This document shows, one piece after another, positions 17,517 to 26,011 of a stretch of DNA of 64,000 bases. Position numbers and translations under genes: made by a program. The stretch spans positions 406,183-470,182 of the forward strand of contig NZ_FNEZ01000003.1 of the NCBI RefSeq assembly GCF_900100375.1, read 5' to 3'. This DNA is from Flavobacterium noncentrifugens. Its GTDB lineage: Bacteria > Bacteroidota > Bacteroidia > Flavobacteriales > Flavobacteriaceae. The notes below the pieces were generated by a model, which did no database searches, had not been told where the DNA came from, and was given only the letters and a program-made list of their open reading frames with translations. Position 1 is the stretch's first letter, and each line of letters begins with the position of its first letter.

Positions 17517-19277
17517 ATGAAAGAATTACAGTATTTAAATAAATATTTCGCCAAATACAAATACCATTTTTTATTTGGAATCCTTACTACAATCGCCGCC
17601 CAGATCTTTTCTTTGTTCACTCCGAAACTGATCAGCGAATCATTCACACTGATTGAAAACCACGTAAAAAACGGAAAGGTTAGCGAAGAAGTCATCAAAA
17701 TGGAATTGATGCACAACATCTTACTGGTTATTATTACAACAATCATCGCCGGTTTCCTCACATTTTTGATGCGTCAGACGTTAATTGTCATGTCGCGCCA
17801 TGTAGAATTCGATTTGAAAAATGAAGTTTTCCGCCAATATGAAAATCTTTCACAGAATTTCTACAAACAAAACCGCACCGGGGATTTGATGAATAGAATT
17901 AGTGAAGATGTTGGAAAAGTCCGCATGTATGTTGGCCCAGCGGTCATGTATGCGATCAACACGATCATTTCGTTCATCATTGTGATCACTTATATGTGCA
18001 ATGTTTCGGTCGAATTGACGATTTACACCTTGCTTCCTTTGCCGCTTTTGTCGTACACGATTTTTAGGCTGAGCCAGGAAATCAATAAAAGGAGTACGAT
18101 TTTCCAACAGTATTTATCGAAAGTTTCGAGTTTTACGCAGGAAATATTTTCGGGAATCCGTGTGATTAAAGCGTATTCATTAGAAGAACAGCACCAGAAA
18201 AACATGGCTGATCTATCGATCGAAAGCAAGCAAAAAAGCATGAGCCTCGCTAAAGTGCAGTCGCTTTTCGGGCCGTTGATGATTGCTTTGATCGGAATCA
18301 GCAACCTGGTTGTGATTTATGTTGGCGGCATGATGTACATCAACGGAAGCATCAAAAGCATCGGAACAATCGCCGAATTTATCTTATATGTAAACAAACT
18401 GACCTGGCCTGTAGCATCATTAGGCTGGATTTCTTCAATGATCCAGGAAGCTGAAGCGTCTCAAAAAAGGATCAATGAATTTTTAAAAATCGTTCCGGAT
18501 ATTGTCAATAAAAACCGGGAGCGAATTGACATTAAAGGTTCTATTGATTTCAGGAATGTCAATTTCACATACGACGATACGAACATTACAGCGCTCAAAA
18601 ATGTTTCATTCACGGTAAACAAAGGTGAAACACTTGCGATTTTAGGAAAAACCGGATCTGGAAAATCGAGTATTTTGTCGTTGATCAGCCGATTGTATGA
18701 TACGACTGGCGGTGAGATTTTAATCGACGGAAACCAGATCGACAAGATCAATTTGTACGACCTTCGAAACAGCATCGGAATTGTACCTCAGGATGCATTT
18801 TTATTTTCAGATTCGATCAAAAACAATATCAAATTCGGTAAGGAAAATGCAACTGAGGAAGAAGTCATTGATGCAGCGAAATTAGCTGTCGTTCATGATA
18901 ATATTGTCAATTTCAACCTGCAATACGAAACGATTCTGGGCGAACGCGGCATTACGCTTTCCGGCGGACAAAAACAACGGGTTTCAATTGCGCGCGCCGT
19001 TGTTAAAGATCCGGAAATCTTATTATTAGACGATTGCCTTTCCGCAGTTGACACCGAAACTGAAGAAACGATCTTAAACAACCTGCTCGAATTCTGCCGC
19101 AACAAAACCACGATTATCGTGAGCCATAGGGTTTCATCAGCTAAAAATGCCGATAAGATCATCATTCTTGAAGGTGGCGAAATCATCCAGCAAGGTTCTC
19201 ACAATCAGCTTGTAAATCAGGAAGGCTATTATAAGGAGCTGTACCTGAAACAACTTTCGGAAAAAGAATTGACCTAA
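17517..19277 (+). CDS. ABC exporter, fused permease and ATPase (MdlB/MsbA-like)
   Basis: A 586-residue half-transporter expected to act as a homodimer in the inner membrane. The N-terminal six-helix ABC transmembrane domain covers about 1-320. The ATPase domain has Walker A GKTGSGKS at 377-384, the signature LSGGQKQR at 481-488, and Walker B ILLLDD at 501-506 with a following H-loop (IIVSHR). The sequence resembles multidrug/lipid-type exporters, but substrate cannot be read from it. It is divergent from leucine dehydrogenase and followed by a separate small gene after 72 bp. Confidence 0.92.
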   Translation: MKELQYLNKYFAKYKYHFLFGILTTIAAQIFSLFTPKLISESFTLIENHVKNGKVSEEVIKMELMHNILLVIITTIIAGFLTFLMRQTLIVMSRHVEFDLKNEVFRQYENLSQNFYKQNRTGDLMNRISEDVGKVRMYVGPAVMYAINTIISFIIVITYMCNVSVELTIYTLLPLPLLSYTIFRLSQEINKRSTIFQQYLSKVSSFTQEIFSGIRVIKAYSLEEQHQKNMADLSIESKQKSMSLAKVQSLFGPLMIALIGISNLVVIYVGGMMYINGSIKSIGTIAEFILYVNKLTWPVASLGWISSMIQEAEASQKRINEFLKIVPDIVNKNRERIDIKGSIDFRNVNFTYDDTNITALKNVSFTVNKGETLAILGKTGSGKSSILSLISRLYDTTGGEILIDGNQIDKINLYDLRNSIGIVPQDAFLFSDSIKNNIKFGKENATEEEVIDAAKLAVVHDNIVNFNLQYETILGERGITLSGGQKQRVSIARAVVKDPEILLLDDCLSAVDTETEETILNNLLEFCRNKTTIIVSHRVSSAKNADKIIILEGGEIIQQGSHNQLVNQEGYYKELYLKQLSEKELT

Positions 19278-19349
19278 TTGTTGGATTTTATTCGTTTTTT
19301 TAGCACTTTTGGAAGGTAAATTAACTACCACTTAACGGACAGAAGGATT

Positions 19350-19730
19350 ATGAGAGAAAACGATATGTTAGAGAAAGAAGAAATTTTTTCTAAAGTTTTG
19401 CGAGCCGGAAGAAGAACTTACTTCTTCGATGTTAGGGCAACAAAAGCCGATGATTACTACATTACGATCACTGAAAGTAAAAAGTTTACCGAAGAAGACG
19501 GATCATTTCATTTCAAAAAGCACAAAATTTACCTTTACAAAGAAGATTTTGCCGCATTTGCCGAAATTCTCGAAGACATGACTTCGTATGTATTAAACCA
19601 CAAAGGCGAAGAAGTGATCTCAGAAAGACACCAAAAAGATTACAAAAAAGAGCCGTATTTTGACAAGACTGACGAAGAAACCGGCCCGGCGATTGCCGCT
19701 TTTACAGATATTAATTTTGATGATATTTAA
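19350..19730 (+). CDS. DUF3276 / PUR-family nucleic-acid-binding protein
   Basis: A 126-residue protein of the DUF3276 family, related to eukaryotic Pur-alpha and the Borrelia PUR-domain protein, which bind single-stranded DNA or RNA. The PUR fold segments are visible (RTYFFDVRATKADDYYITIT, then KHKIYLYKEDFAAFAEIL). The C-terminus is acidic and flexible. The family is nearly universal in Bacteroidota and has no settled physiological role. The start at 19350 precedes a second Met at residue 6, either of which could be used. Confidence 0.88.
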   Translation: MRENDMLEKEEIFSKVLRAGRRTYFFDVRATKADDYYITITESKKFTEEDGSFHFKKHKIYLYKEDFAAFAEILEDMTSYVLNHKGEEVISERHQKDYKKEPYFDKTDEETGPAIAAFTDINFDDI

Positions 19731-19763
19731 TTTGTCGAACGTCAAATGTCGAATGACAAACGA

Positions 19764-19797
19764 AAATCCGGAGCTGAAAAGTAGCCGGTTTTTTTGT
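19764..19797 (+). terminator. probable terminator after the DUF3276 gene
   Basis: CCGG pairs with a second CCGG, extended by AAA/TTT with one mismatch, and is followed by seven T residues. The stem is short. Confidence 0.6.
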
Positions 19798-19810
19798 GCC
19801 AATGTTAAAA

Positions 19811-19840
19811 AAATGACACTTGTCGTATTTTTAACGACAA
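19811..19840 (+). promoter_or_regulatory. probable toxin-antitoxin operator
   Basis: TTGTCGT (19820-19826) and ACGACAA (19834-19840) form a perfect 7-bp inverted repeat with a 7-bp spacer. An extra GACA half-site precedes it. It sits just before a one-mismatch -7 box (TATCTTTA) and 34 bp upstream of the antitoxin start, where self-repression would act. Confidence 0.55.
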
Positions 19841-19873
19841 TTTGCATTATCTTTACAAGCAAATATTTCAGAC

Positions 19874-20299
19874 ATGGCAACCTTAGACATTCTCAGCGCA
19901 AGCGGCTACAATTCTGTTGACGACAAAGATGTTTTATCAATTATCGAAGCCGTGAGGCAAGGTATAAAATTCAATGCATTTTTCAATTTTGCAAACAAAG
20001 GCCCGTTCAGCATCAATGAATGGTCAGCTTTTTTGCATCTTTCAGAACGCACGATGCAACGCTACAAACGCGAAAAAAAAACCTTCGATTCCCTGCAATC
20101 CGAAAAAATATTTGAAATTGCCTTATTGTATAAAAAAGGGACTGATGTTTTTGGAACCGGGGAAAAATTCAACAACTGGCTTACCGCCGAAAACGTAGCG
20201 CTTGGAAGCGTAAAACCCAAAGACCTTTTTGACAGTACTTTCGGGATCAACCTGCTAAAAGACGAATTGGGTAGGATCGAATATGGCGTTTTGGCATGA
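19874..20299 (+). CDS. Xre/MbcA/ParS-type antitoxin (DUF2384)
   Basis: A 141-residue antitoxin of a RES-Xre type II module. The N-terminal half has an Xre-like helix-turn-helix region (SINEWSAFLHLSERTMQRYK). The C-terminal half is the toxin-binding MbcA/ParS domain, with the hallmarks DVFGTGEKFNNWL, ALGSVKPKDLFDS and the terminal RIEYG. Its stop overlaps the toxin start by 4 bp (ATGA, 20296-20299), giving translational coupling. A perfect inverted repeat upstream is a candidate autoregulatory operator. Confidence 0.92.
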   Translation: MATLDILSASGYNSVDDKDVLSIIEAVRQGIKFNAFFNFANKGPFSINEWSAFLHLSERTMQRYKREKKTFDSLQSEKIFEIALLYKKGTDVFGTGEKFNNWLTAENVALGSVKPKDLFDSTFGINLLKDELGRIEYGVLA

Positions 20300-20757
20300 T
20301 CATTTTTCGCCTCAGCAAATCCAAACATTCTAAAGACCTCAGCGGAAAAGGCGCTGAAAAATTCGGCGGCCGCTGGAACAGCAAAGGCGTCGCGGTTTTA
20401 TACACCAGCGATTCACGTGCATTATGTACTGCCGAAATTGCCGTGCATACGCCACTCGGAAACATTCCTGAAGACTACGAAGTGACACTCATAAAAATCC
20501 CTGAAAACACGATTATTCCAGCGCTTGAAATTTCTGAATTGCCAGATGACTGGAAGTCGATTCCGCATTCGCATTCGACGCAGGAAATTGGTGATCAATT
20601 CATCGATGAAGGAAAATTTGTAGCATTAAAAGTACCGTCAGCGGTTGTTCAGGGCGAATTCAATTACCTGATCAATCCCGATCATTCGGATTTCAAAACG
20701 ATCACGATCGAAAAAACCGAGCCTTTTTCTTTTGATGCGCGTTTGTTTGTGAGATAA
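20296..20757 (+). CDS. RES-domain toxin (NAD+-degrading)
   Basis: A 153-residue RES-family toxin. Characterised relatives such as MbcT deplete cellular NAD+ by hydrolysis or phosphorolysis. The family's conserved residues are visible: Arg26 in FGGRWNSKG, Tyr36 in VLYTS, Glu47 in CTAEIAVH, and Ser115/Asn127 in PSAVVQGEFNYLINPDH. Length and motifs are complete, so the toxin is probably active and held by the coupled antitoxin. Its stop codon touches that of the convergent csaA-like gene with no intergenic space. Confidence 0.93.
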   Translation: MIIFRLSKSKHSKDLSGKGAEKFGGRWNSKGVAVLYTSDSRALCTAEIAVHTPLGNIPEDYEVTLIKIPENTIIPALEISELPDDWKSIPHSHSTQEIGDQFIDEGKFVALKVPSAVVQGEFNYLINPDHSDFKTITIEKTEPFSFDARLFVR

Positions 20758-21093
20758 TTATCCGATTCGCAAACCGTTATCAACCTTAAAATCCGGACGT
20801 AATAACACGACATCGCCTTCAATTCCAACAGCGCCTAAAACCAAACATTCGCTCATGAATTTGCCGATTTGCTTCTTCGGAAAATTCACCACCGCAACAA
20901 TCTGGCGGTTCAGCAAATCTTCTTTCTGGTAGCGTTTTGTAATTTGTGCAGATGATTTTCGGATGCCAATTTCAGGCCCGAAATCAATCGTTAGCTGATA
21001 CGCTGGTTTTCGGGCTTCAGGAAAATCATTCACACCAATGATTGTCCCGACATGCATTTCGGTTTTTTCAAAATCTTCCCAGCTTAAATCCAT
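20758..21093 (-). CDS. csaA: CsaA-like tRNA-binding domain protein
   Basis: A 111-residue OB-fold protein of the CsaA family, which resembles the tRNA-binding C-terminus of MetRS and is reported to have chaperone-like export-related activity. The fold elements are complete (MHVGTIIGVNDFPEARKPAYQ, then KSSAQITKRY, then QIVAVVNFPKKQIGKFMSE). It is convergent with the RES toxin gene and separated by 0 bp. No clear promoter box was found upstream. Confidence 0.9.
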   Translation of the reverse strand: MDLSWEDFEKTEMHVGTIIGVNDFPEARKPAYQLTIDFGPEIGIRKSSAQITKRYQKEDLLNRQIVAVVNFPKKQIGKFMSECLVLGAVGIEGDVVLLRPDFKVDNGLRIG

Positions 21094-21250
21094 AGCCCTA
21101 ATTTTTTATAAATCGTACAAAAATTCACAACAATCGTATAATGCATTTTTTTTTGAAGAAAGCCAACTTTGAAATGCTGGTTTTTATCCGATTCAAAGAT
21201 ACTGATGTCAGGCAAAAAACCGGCTGTCAATTCAACTAACAAAAGCAAAA

Positions 21251-22111
21251 ATGGAAAATAATTTTACCTCCGGAAACCAATCCGCAAAACCAGAATACAT
21301 TCAGACCGAACCAAATGTTTACCTCAGGATCCGCGATTACGGCGAAGGCCAACCAGTCATTTTAATTCACGGCTGGCCGCTTTCAAACGAAATGTGGGAA
21401 TACCAGATCGAACATTTGGTTAAGAACAATTTCCGCGTCATTACGTATGACAGACGCGGTTTCGGAAAATCGGCACAGCCTTGGGACAGTTACGATTATG
21501 ATGCTTTGACCGACGATTTAAAAGCCGTGATCGACCAGTTAGAACTGACAGATGTTGTGCTCGTAGGATTTTCAATGGGCGGCGGCGAAGTCGTTCGTTA
21601 CTTTAGCCGACATGGCGGAACCAATGTTTCAAAAGCTGTTTTAATTTCATCGGTAACGCCGTTTTTATTGAAAACAGAAGACAATCCTGAAGGTATTCCG
21701 CAAGAGAAAAATGACGAAATGGCAAAACAGATCCGCGAAGACCGAATTGGGTTTTTAGATGGTTTTGGAAAAGATTTTTTCGGTGTTGGATTGCTAAATA
21801 AACCTTTGAGTACGCCACTTTTGGAATATTACAGAAACCTCGCTTCCTGCGCTTCGCCACGTGCGACTTTAGAATGCGCCAAAGCATTTTCAACCACCGA
21901 TTTTCGCGAAGAAATGGTGACTGTAAAAGTGCCAACGCTAATCATTCACGGCGATACAGACAAAACCGTTCCGATCGATATTTCCTCGCACAAAGCAGCC
22001 AAATTAATTCCCGATGCGCGCTATGTCGTTTACGAAGGTTCGCCACACGGACTATTTTACACCGATAAAGAAAAATTAAACAAAGATTTAGTAGACTTCA
22101 TCAATTCCTGA
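21251..22111 (+). CDS. alpha/beta hydrolase, non-heme chloroperoxidase-like
   Basis: A 286-residue cytosolic alpha/beta hydrolase with the full catalytic triad. The nucleophile is Ser108 in GFSMGG, the acid is Asp235 or Asp237 in HGDTDKTVP, and the base is His266 in GSPHGLF. The HGWP oxyanion segment is at 40-43. The closest recognisable subgroup is the cofactor-free chloroperoxidase/esterase family, whose members are often esterases or perhydrolases in practice. It stands alone, and a hairpin follows the stop codon. Confidence 0.88.
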   Translation: MENNFTSGNQSAKPEYIQTEPNVYLRIRDYGEGQPVILIHGWPLSNEMWEYQIEHLVKNNFRVITYDRRGFGKSAQPWDSYDYDALTDDLKAVIDQLELTDVVLVGFSMGGGEVVRYFSRHGGTNVSKAVLISSVTPFLLKTEDNPEGIPQEKNDEMAKQIREDRIGFLDGFGKDFFGVGLLNKPLSTPLLEYYRNLASCASPRATLECAKAFSTTDFREEMVTVKVPTLIIHGDTDKTVPIDISSHKAAKLIPDARYVVYEGSPHGLFYTDKEKLNKDLVDFINS

Positions 22112-22135
22112 GACAATTGTTGTGGTACTATTAAA

Positions 22136-22178
22136 AAATCCGAAAGTTTGCAACTATCACGTTGTCGCTTTCGGATTT
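22136..22178 (+). terminator. hairpin after the hydrolase gene
   Basis: AAATCCGAAAG (22136-22146) pairs perfectly with CTTTCGGATTT (22168-22178), with an inner CAAC/GTTG stem. The following T-tract is weak (TTTGTCAGTTT), so termination may be partial. Confidence 0.7.
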
Positions 22179-22222
22179 GTCAGTTTAATTTCATAAATTT
22201 AGATTTTAAACAGAATTGCTCC

Positions 22223-22789
22223 ATGTCAAATACGCCGTCGAATATGTTGCCGCTTGGAACTTCCGCTCCGGATTTCCGATTAAAGGATACGAATTCGAAT
22301 TATAATTATTCGTATTCCGATCTAAAAGGCAGCAAAGCGACGCTCGTCATGTTCATTTGCAACCACTGCCCTTTTGTGCATCATGTCTTGGATGAAGCGT
22401 TGAAAATCGCTAATGATTACCGCGTTCAGGGCTTGGGCGTGATGGCAATTTCGAGCAACGATATTGAAAAATATCCGCAGGACAGCCCTGAATTGATGAC
22501 CGAATTCGCATTCAAGAATAAAATCAATTTTCCTTATCTGTATGATGAAAGTCAGGAAGTAGCACGCGCTTTTGACGCTGCCTGCACACCGGACTTTTAT
22601 CTTTTCGATGCGCAGGACAAACTATTTTACCGTGGCCAGCTCGACGATTCGAGGCCGGGAAATAATATTCCGTTAAGTGGAAATGATTTGCGGAATGCGA
22701 TCGATGCCGTGATTTACAACAGAACAATGGCAACACAGCAAAAGCCAAGTTTAGGCTGCAACATCAAATGGAAAACACAACTAATTTAA
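22223..22789 (+). CDS. thioredoxin-family (AhpC/TSA-like) redoxin
   Basis: A 188-residue cytosolic redoxin. The thioredoxin-fold active site is Cys46-x-x-Cys49 (FICNHCPFVHH), followed by the cis-Pro segment ACTPDFYLF. No signal peptide is seen. The start is set at ATG 22223; the frame can be extended to a TTG at 22148, but that would run through the preceding hairpin. It precedes glgA by 5 bp, so it is probably co-transcribed with the glycogen genes. The redox partner is unknown. Confidence 0.85.
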   Translation: MSNTPSNMLPLGTSAPDFRLKDTNSNYNYSYSDLKGSKATLVMFICNHCPFVHHVLDEALKIANDYRVQGLGVMAISSNDIEKYPQDSPELMTEFAFKNKINFPYLYDESQEVARAFDAACTPDFYLFDAQDKLFYRGQLDDSRPGNNIPLSGNDLRNAIDAVIYNRTMATQQKPSLGCNIKWKTQLI

Positions 22790-22794
22790 GTTTT

Positions 22795-24210
22795 ATGGAA
22801 TTATTTCACATCAGCGCCGAATGTTATCCAGTTGCCAAAGTGGGAGGACTTGCCGATGTCGTTGGCGCATTGCCAAAATACCAGAACCAGCTTGGACATC
22901 ACGCAAAAGTGGTCGTTCCGGGTTATGATAATAAGTTTACGAATGAGAATGAATTCGATAACATACACAACGGAAAATTGCGGCTGGGGAATTTCATTTT
23001 TAACTATTCGGTTTTGCGGGAGAAGACAAGTAAATTGGGTTTTGAATTGTATTTAATTGCGATTCCCGAATTGTTTGACCGCCCAAATGTGTATTCTTAT
23101 GACGACGATACCGAACGTTTTACCGCATTCCAGATTGCCTTTTTAAATTGGCTGGTTGAAACCGATCAACATCCGGACTTGATTCATTGCCACGACCATC
23201 ACACCGGATTGATTCCGTTTATGGTGCAGTTTTGCTACAATTACGAAACGTTGAATCGAACACCGACCGTTTTAACGATCCACAATGGGCAATACCAAGG
23301 CTGGTTTGGCTTTGACAAATTGCATTACATTCCCGATTTTAATCGGATCGTAACCGGATTTTTAGACTGGGGCGGGACGATCAATCCTTTGGCAGCGGCG
23401 ATTAAATGTGCGTGGAAAGTGACCACCGTTTCGCCTAGTTATCTCGACGAAATTAGCAACAATGCAAATGGTTTGGAAAGTTTGCTCAGATATGAAAGAC
23501 CGAAATCTATCGGGATTTTAAACGGCATCGATACCGAAGTCTGGGATACCAATACCGATCCGATGCTTGAAACCAATTACAGCCTCGAAAATTTCAAAGC
23601 AGGAAAAGCTGCGAATAAAAGATTCCTGTGCGAGCAGTTTAATTTAGATCCGGAGAAACCGTTATTTACTTTCATCGGAAGATTGGTTGGAGAAAAAGGC
23701 GCCGATTTACTGCCTGAAATCTGCAGCGTCGCACTGAATTACAATCCGAAGGAAATCAATATCCTGATACTAGGTTCCGGTGATCCGATTGTCGAAAATG
23801 CATTGCAAAGCCTGCAACAGTATCATTCCGGAAATTACAACGCTTACATCGGTTACAACGAAAAACTCGCACACATTGTTTATGGCGGTGCCGATTTTTT
23901 ACTGATGCCGTCACGCGTCGAACCTTGCGGATTAAATCAAATGTACGCGTTGCGTTATGGAACTGTTCCAATCGTCCGCAGAACCGGCGGATTGAAAGAT
24001 ACAGTCGTTGACATTGGCAACGGCGGCTTCGGGATTTGCCACGACAATGTCAGCGTGTATGATGTGAACCATTCGATCACGCGCGGCATCGACTTATACA
24101 ACGACAAAACAAAATTTGACGCGGTGCGCACGACAGCCATGCAAATCGACCATTCCTGGGAAAAAGCGGCTGCCGAATACATCAGCGTCTACCAATCGAT
24201 AAAAAATTAA
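22795..24210 (+). CDS. glgA: glycogen synthase
   Basis: GT5 glycosyltransferase that extends alpha-1,4-glucan from ADP-glucose. At 471 residues it has the bacterial GlgA length. The ADP-glucose-binding KVGGLADV motif is near the N-terminus, with the C-terminal GT-B motifs FIGRLVGEKG and MPSRVEPCGLNQMYALRYG. ATG 22795 is preferred to an in-frame ATG at 22768 that overlaps the redoxin stop, because bacterial GlgA proteins begin very close to the FHISAE segment. glgC follows with no gap. Confidence 0.94.
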   Translation: MELFHISAECYPVAKVGGLADVVGALPKYQNQLGHHAKVVVPGYDNKFTNENEFDNIHNGKLRLGNFIFNYSVLREKTSKLGFELYLIAIPELFDRPNVYSYDDDTERFTAFQIAFLNWLVETDQHPDLIHCHDHHTGLIPFMVQFCYNYETLNRTPTVLTIHNGQYQGWFGFDKLHYIPDFNRIVTGFLDWGGTINPLAAAIKCAWKVTTVSPSYLDEISNNANGLESLLRYERPKSIGILNGIDTEVWDTNTDPMLETNYSLENFKAGKAANKRFLCEQFNLDPEKPLFTFIGRLVGEKGADLLPEICSVALNYNPKEINILILGSGDPIVENALQSLQQYHSGNYNAYIGYNEKLAHIVYGGADFLLMPSRVEPCGLNQMYALRYGTVPIVRRTGGLKDTVVDIGNGGFGICHDNVSVYDVNHSITRGIDLYNDKTKFDAVRTTAMQIDHSWEKAAAEYISVYQSIKN

Positions 24211-25488
24211 ATGATGAACAAGACAACATTAGCCATTATTCTTGGCGGCGGACAAGGTTCGAGATTAGCGCCATTAACGGAAAGCCGTTCGAAACCGGCC
24301 GTTCCGATTGCGGGAAAATACCGTTTGGTAGACATTCCGATCTCCAATTGCATCAATTCAGATATTAAAAGGATGTTTGTGTTGACGCAGTTCAATTCGG
24401 CTTCGCTGAACCAGCACATTAAAAATACGTATCATTTTAGCCACTTCAGTACGGCATTCGTAGATATTTTAGCGGCTGAGCAAACGCCCGAAAATCCAAC
24501 GTGGTTTCAGGGAACAGCCGATGCAGTGCGCCAGTGCATGCAGCATTTTATGAACCATGATTTTGATTATGCTTTGATTTTGTCGGGTGACCAATTGTAC
24601 CAGATGGATTTTAACCACATGATTGAAGCGCACCATAATAGCGGCGCCGATATTTCGATTGCAACATTGCCGGTTAATGCGAAAGACGCACCGGAATTCG
24701 GGATTTTGAAAACCAATTCAGAGAATTTCATTACGTCATTTATCGAAAAACCACACCAGAGTTTGCTTCAGGACTGGACATCGGAAGTGAGTGATGAAAT
24801 GAAAGAAGACGGGAAAATTTACCTGGCTTCGATGGGAATTTACATTTTCAACCGCGATTTGTTGGTCGAATTGATGCAGAATCAGGAAACGAAAGATTTC
24901 GGGAAAGAAATTATTCCGCAAGCCATTGGAAACAAACGCATTTTGAGTTACCAATATGAAGGTTATTGGACTGATATCGGAAACATCGATTCGTTTTTTG
25001 AAGCCAATTTAGGATTGACAGACGAAATCCCGAAATTCAATTTATTTGACAATTCAAGTAAGATTTATACCAGGGCGCGGGTTTTGCCGCCGTCGAAAAT
25101 TGCTGGAACTTCATCATTTGACCGTTCTGTAGTCGCGGAAGGCTGCATTATCGATTCGGCTAAAATCGAGCATTCGGTTGTTGGGATCAGAAGCAGAGTT
25201 GGAAAAGGCTCTTCTATTTCAAACTCATATTTAATGGGAAATGACTTTTATCAGAACCTTGAAGAAATTAGCAGCAATTATACAAATCACGTCATAAATA
25301 TCGGGATTGGCGAACGCTGCAACATCAATTACACGATTGTTGACAAGAATTGCCGCATTGGAAACGACGTGCAGCTTTTGGGCGGAAAACATCTTGAAGA
25401 TACCAACACACCTTTATATACGGTTAAAGACGGAATTATCGTGGTAAAAAAAGGCGCGGTTTTGCCTGATGGATTTACGGTGGGCTAA
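24211..25488 (+). CDS. glgC: glucose-1-phosphate adenylyltransferase
   Basis: Makes ADP-glucose from glucose-1-phosphate and ATP, the control point of bacterial glycogen synthesis. The 425-residue protein has the nucleotidyltransferase motif GGGQGSRLAPLTESRSKPA at the N-terminus, the FQGTADAVRQ and SGDQLYQMD segments of the active site, FIEKP (sugar-phosphate lysine), and a left-handed beta-helix at the C-terminus. The ATG follows the glgA stop directly, giving coupled expression. The operon ends in a hairpin repeat and a terminator. Confidence 0.96.
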   Translation: MMNKTTLAIILGGGQGSRLAPLTESRSKPAVPIAGKYRLVDIPISNCINSDIKRMFVLTQFNSASLNQHIKNTYHFSHFSTAFVDILAAEQTPENPTWFQGTADAVRQCMQHFMNHDFDYALILSGDQLYQMDFNHMIEAHHNSGADISIATLPVNAKDAPEFGILKTNSENFITSFIEKPHQSLLQDWTSEVSDEMKEDGKIYLASMGIYIFNRDLLVELMQNQETKDFGKEIIPQAIGNKRILSYQYEGYWTDIGNIDSFFEANLGLTDEIPKFNLFDNSSKIYTRARVLPPSKIAGTSSFDRSVVAEGCIIDSAKIEHSVVGIRSRVGKGSSISNSYLMGNDFYQNLEEISSNYTNHVINIGIGERCNINYTIVDKNCRIGNDVQLLGGKHLEDTNTPLYTVKDGIIVVKKGAVLPDGFTVG

Positions 25489-25543
25489 TTTGCAATTTTA
25501 AGATTTACGACAAAGTTTGTGAAACACGGAGTTGAAATTTTAA

Positions 25544-25593
25544 ACCATTAAAATTAAGGTCTTGCGCTTAATGGACTTAATGCCCTTAATGGT
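25544..25593. repeat. CATTAAG hairpin repeat, copy C
   Basis: The reverse complement begins ACCATTAAGGGCATTAAG, almost identical to copy A at 7926. It lies between the glgC stop and its terminator, in the opposite orientation to copy A. Confidence 0.7.
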
Positions 25594-25596
25594 AAA

Positions 25597-25631
25597 AAAA
25601 AACACTCTTTTTATAGAGTGCTTTTTTTTTA
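25597..25631. terminator. terminator between glgC and the cytochrome gene
   Basis: CACTCT (25603-25608) pairs with AGAGTG (25615-25620). It has a run of A before and nine or more T after, and suits both convergent genes. Confidence 0.85.
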
Positions 25632-25676
25632 ATTTTAATATTCAGATTTTAGGTTCACATAAATCGTAAATAAAAT

Positions 25677-26006
25677 TTATAATTCAGAAAGAATATAATT
25701 CTGGATCAGCGCGGTTTCATCATCTGTAATCCTGGCTTTTTTTTGCATGCGTTTGATGATCGAAGGCCATTGATCGGCACGGAAAGCATTTGACGGATAC
25801 AGTTTATGACAACTCGCACAGTACTTTTCAGTCAGCGATTTTCCTTCTTCAAGCGCCGAAACTACGGCTTCATTTGGAGCATTGGTCTCAACGATTTTTG
25901 GCGGAACCTGCACCGGATCGGGCTGCATGGCTGTAACGGCAACTTTTGGAGAACACGAATAGATGACGGCAGCCAATACCAAAGTGCTCATGATTCTGAA
26001 TTTCAT
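25677..26006 (-). CDS. cytochrome c-type lipoprotein
   Basis: A 109-residue exported protein with a probable lipoprotein signal (acceptor Cys18 in VIYSCSPK) and one covalent heme site, Cys63-x-x-Cys66-His67 (CASCH). Met87 is a candidate distal ligand. It probably works as a small periplasm-facing electron carrier. It starts 5 bp after the stop of the peptidyl-prolyl isomerase gene and is likely co-transcribed with it. Confidence 0.85.
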   Translation of the reverse strand: MKFRIMSTLVLAAVIYSCSPKVAVTAMQPDPVQVPPKIVETNAPNEAVVSALEEGKSLTEKYCASCHKLYPSNAFRADQWPSIIKRMQKKARITDDETALIQNYILSEL

Positions 26007-26011
26007 ATAAA

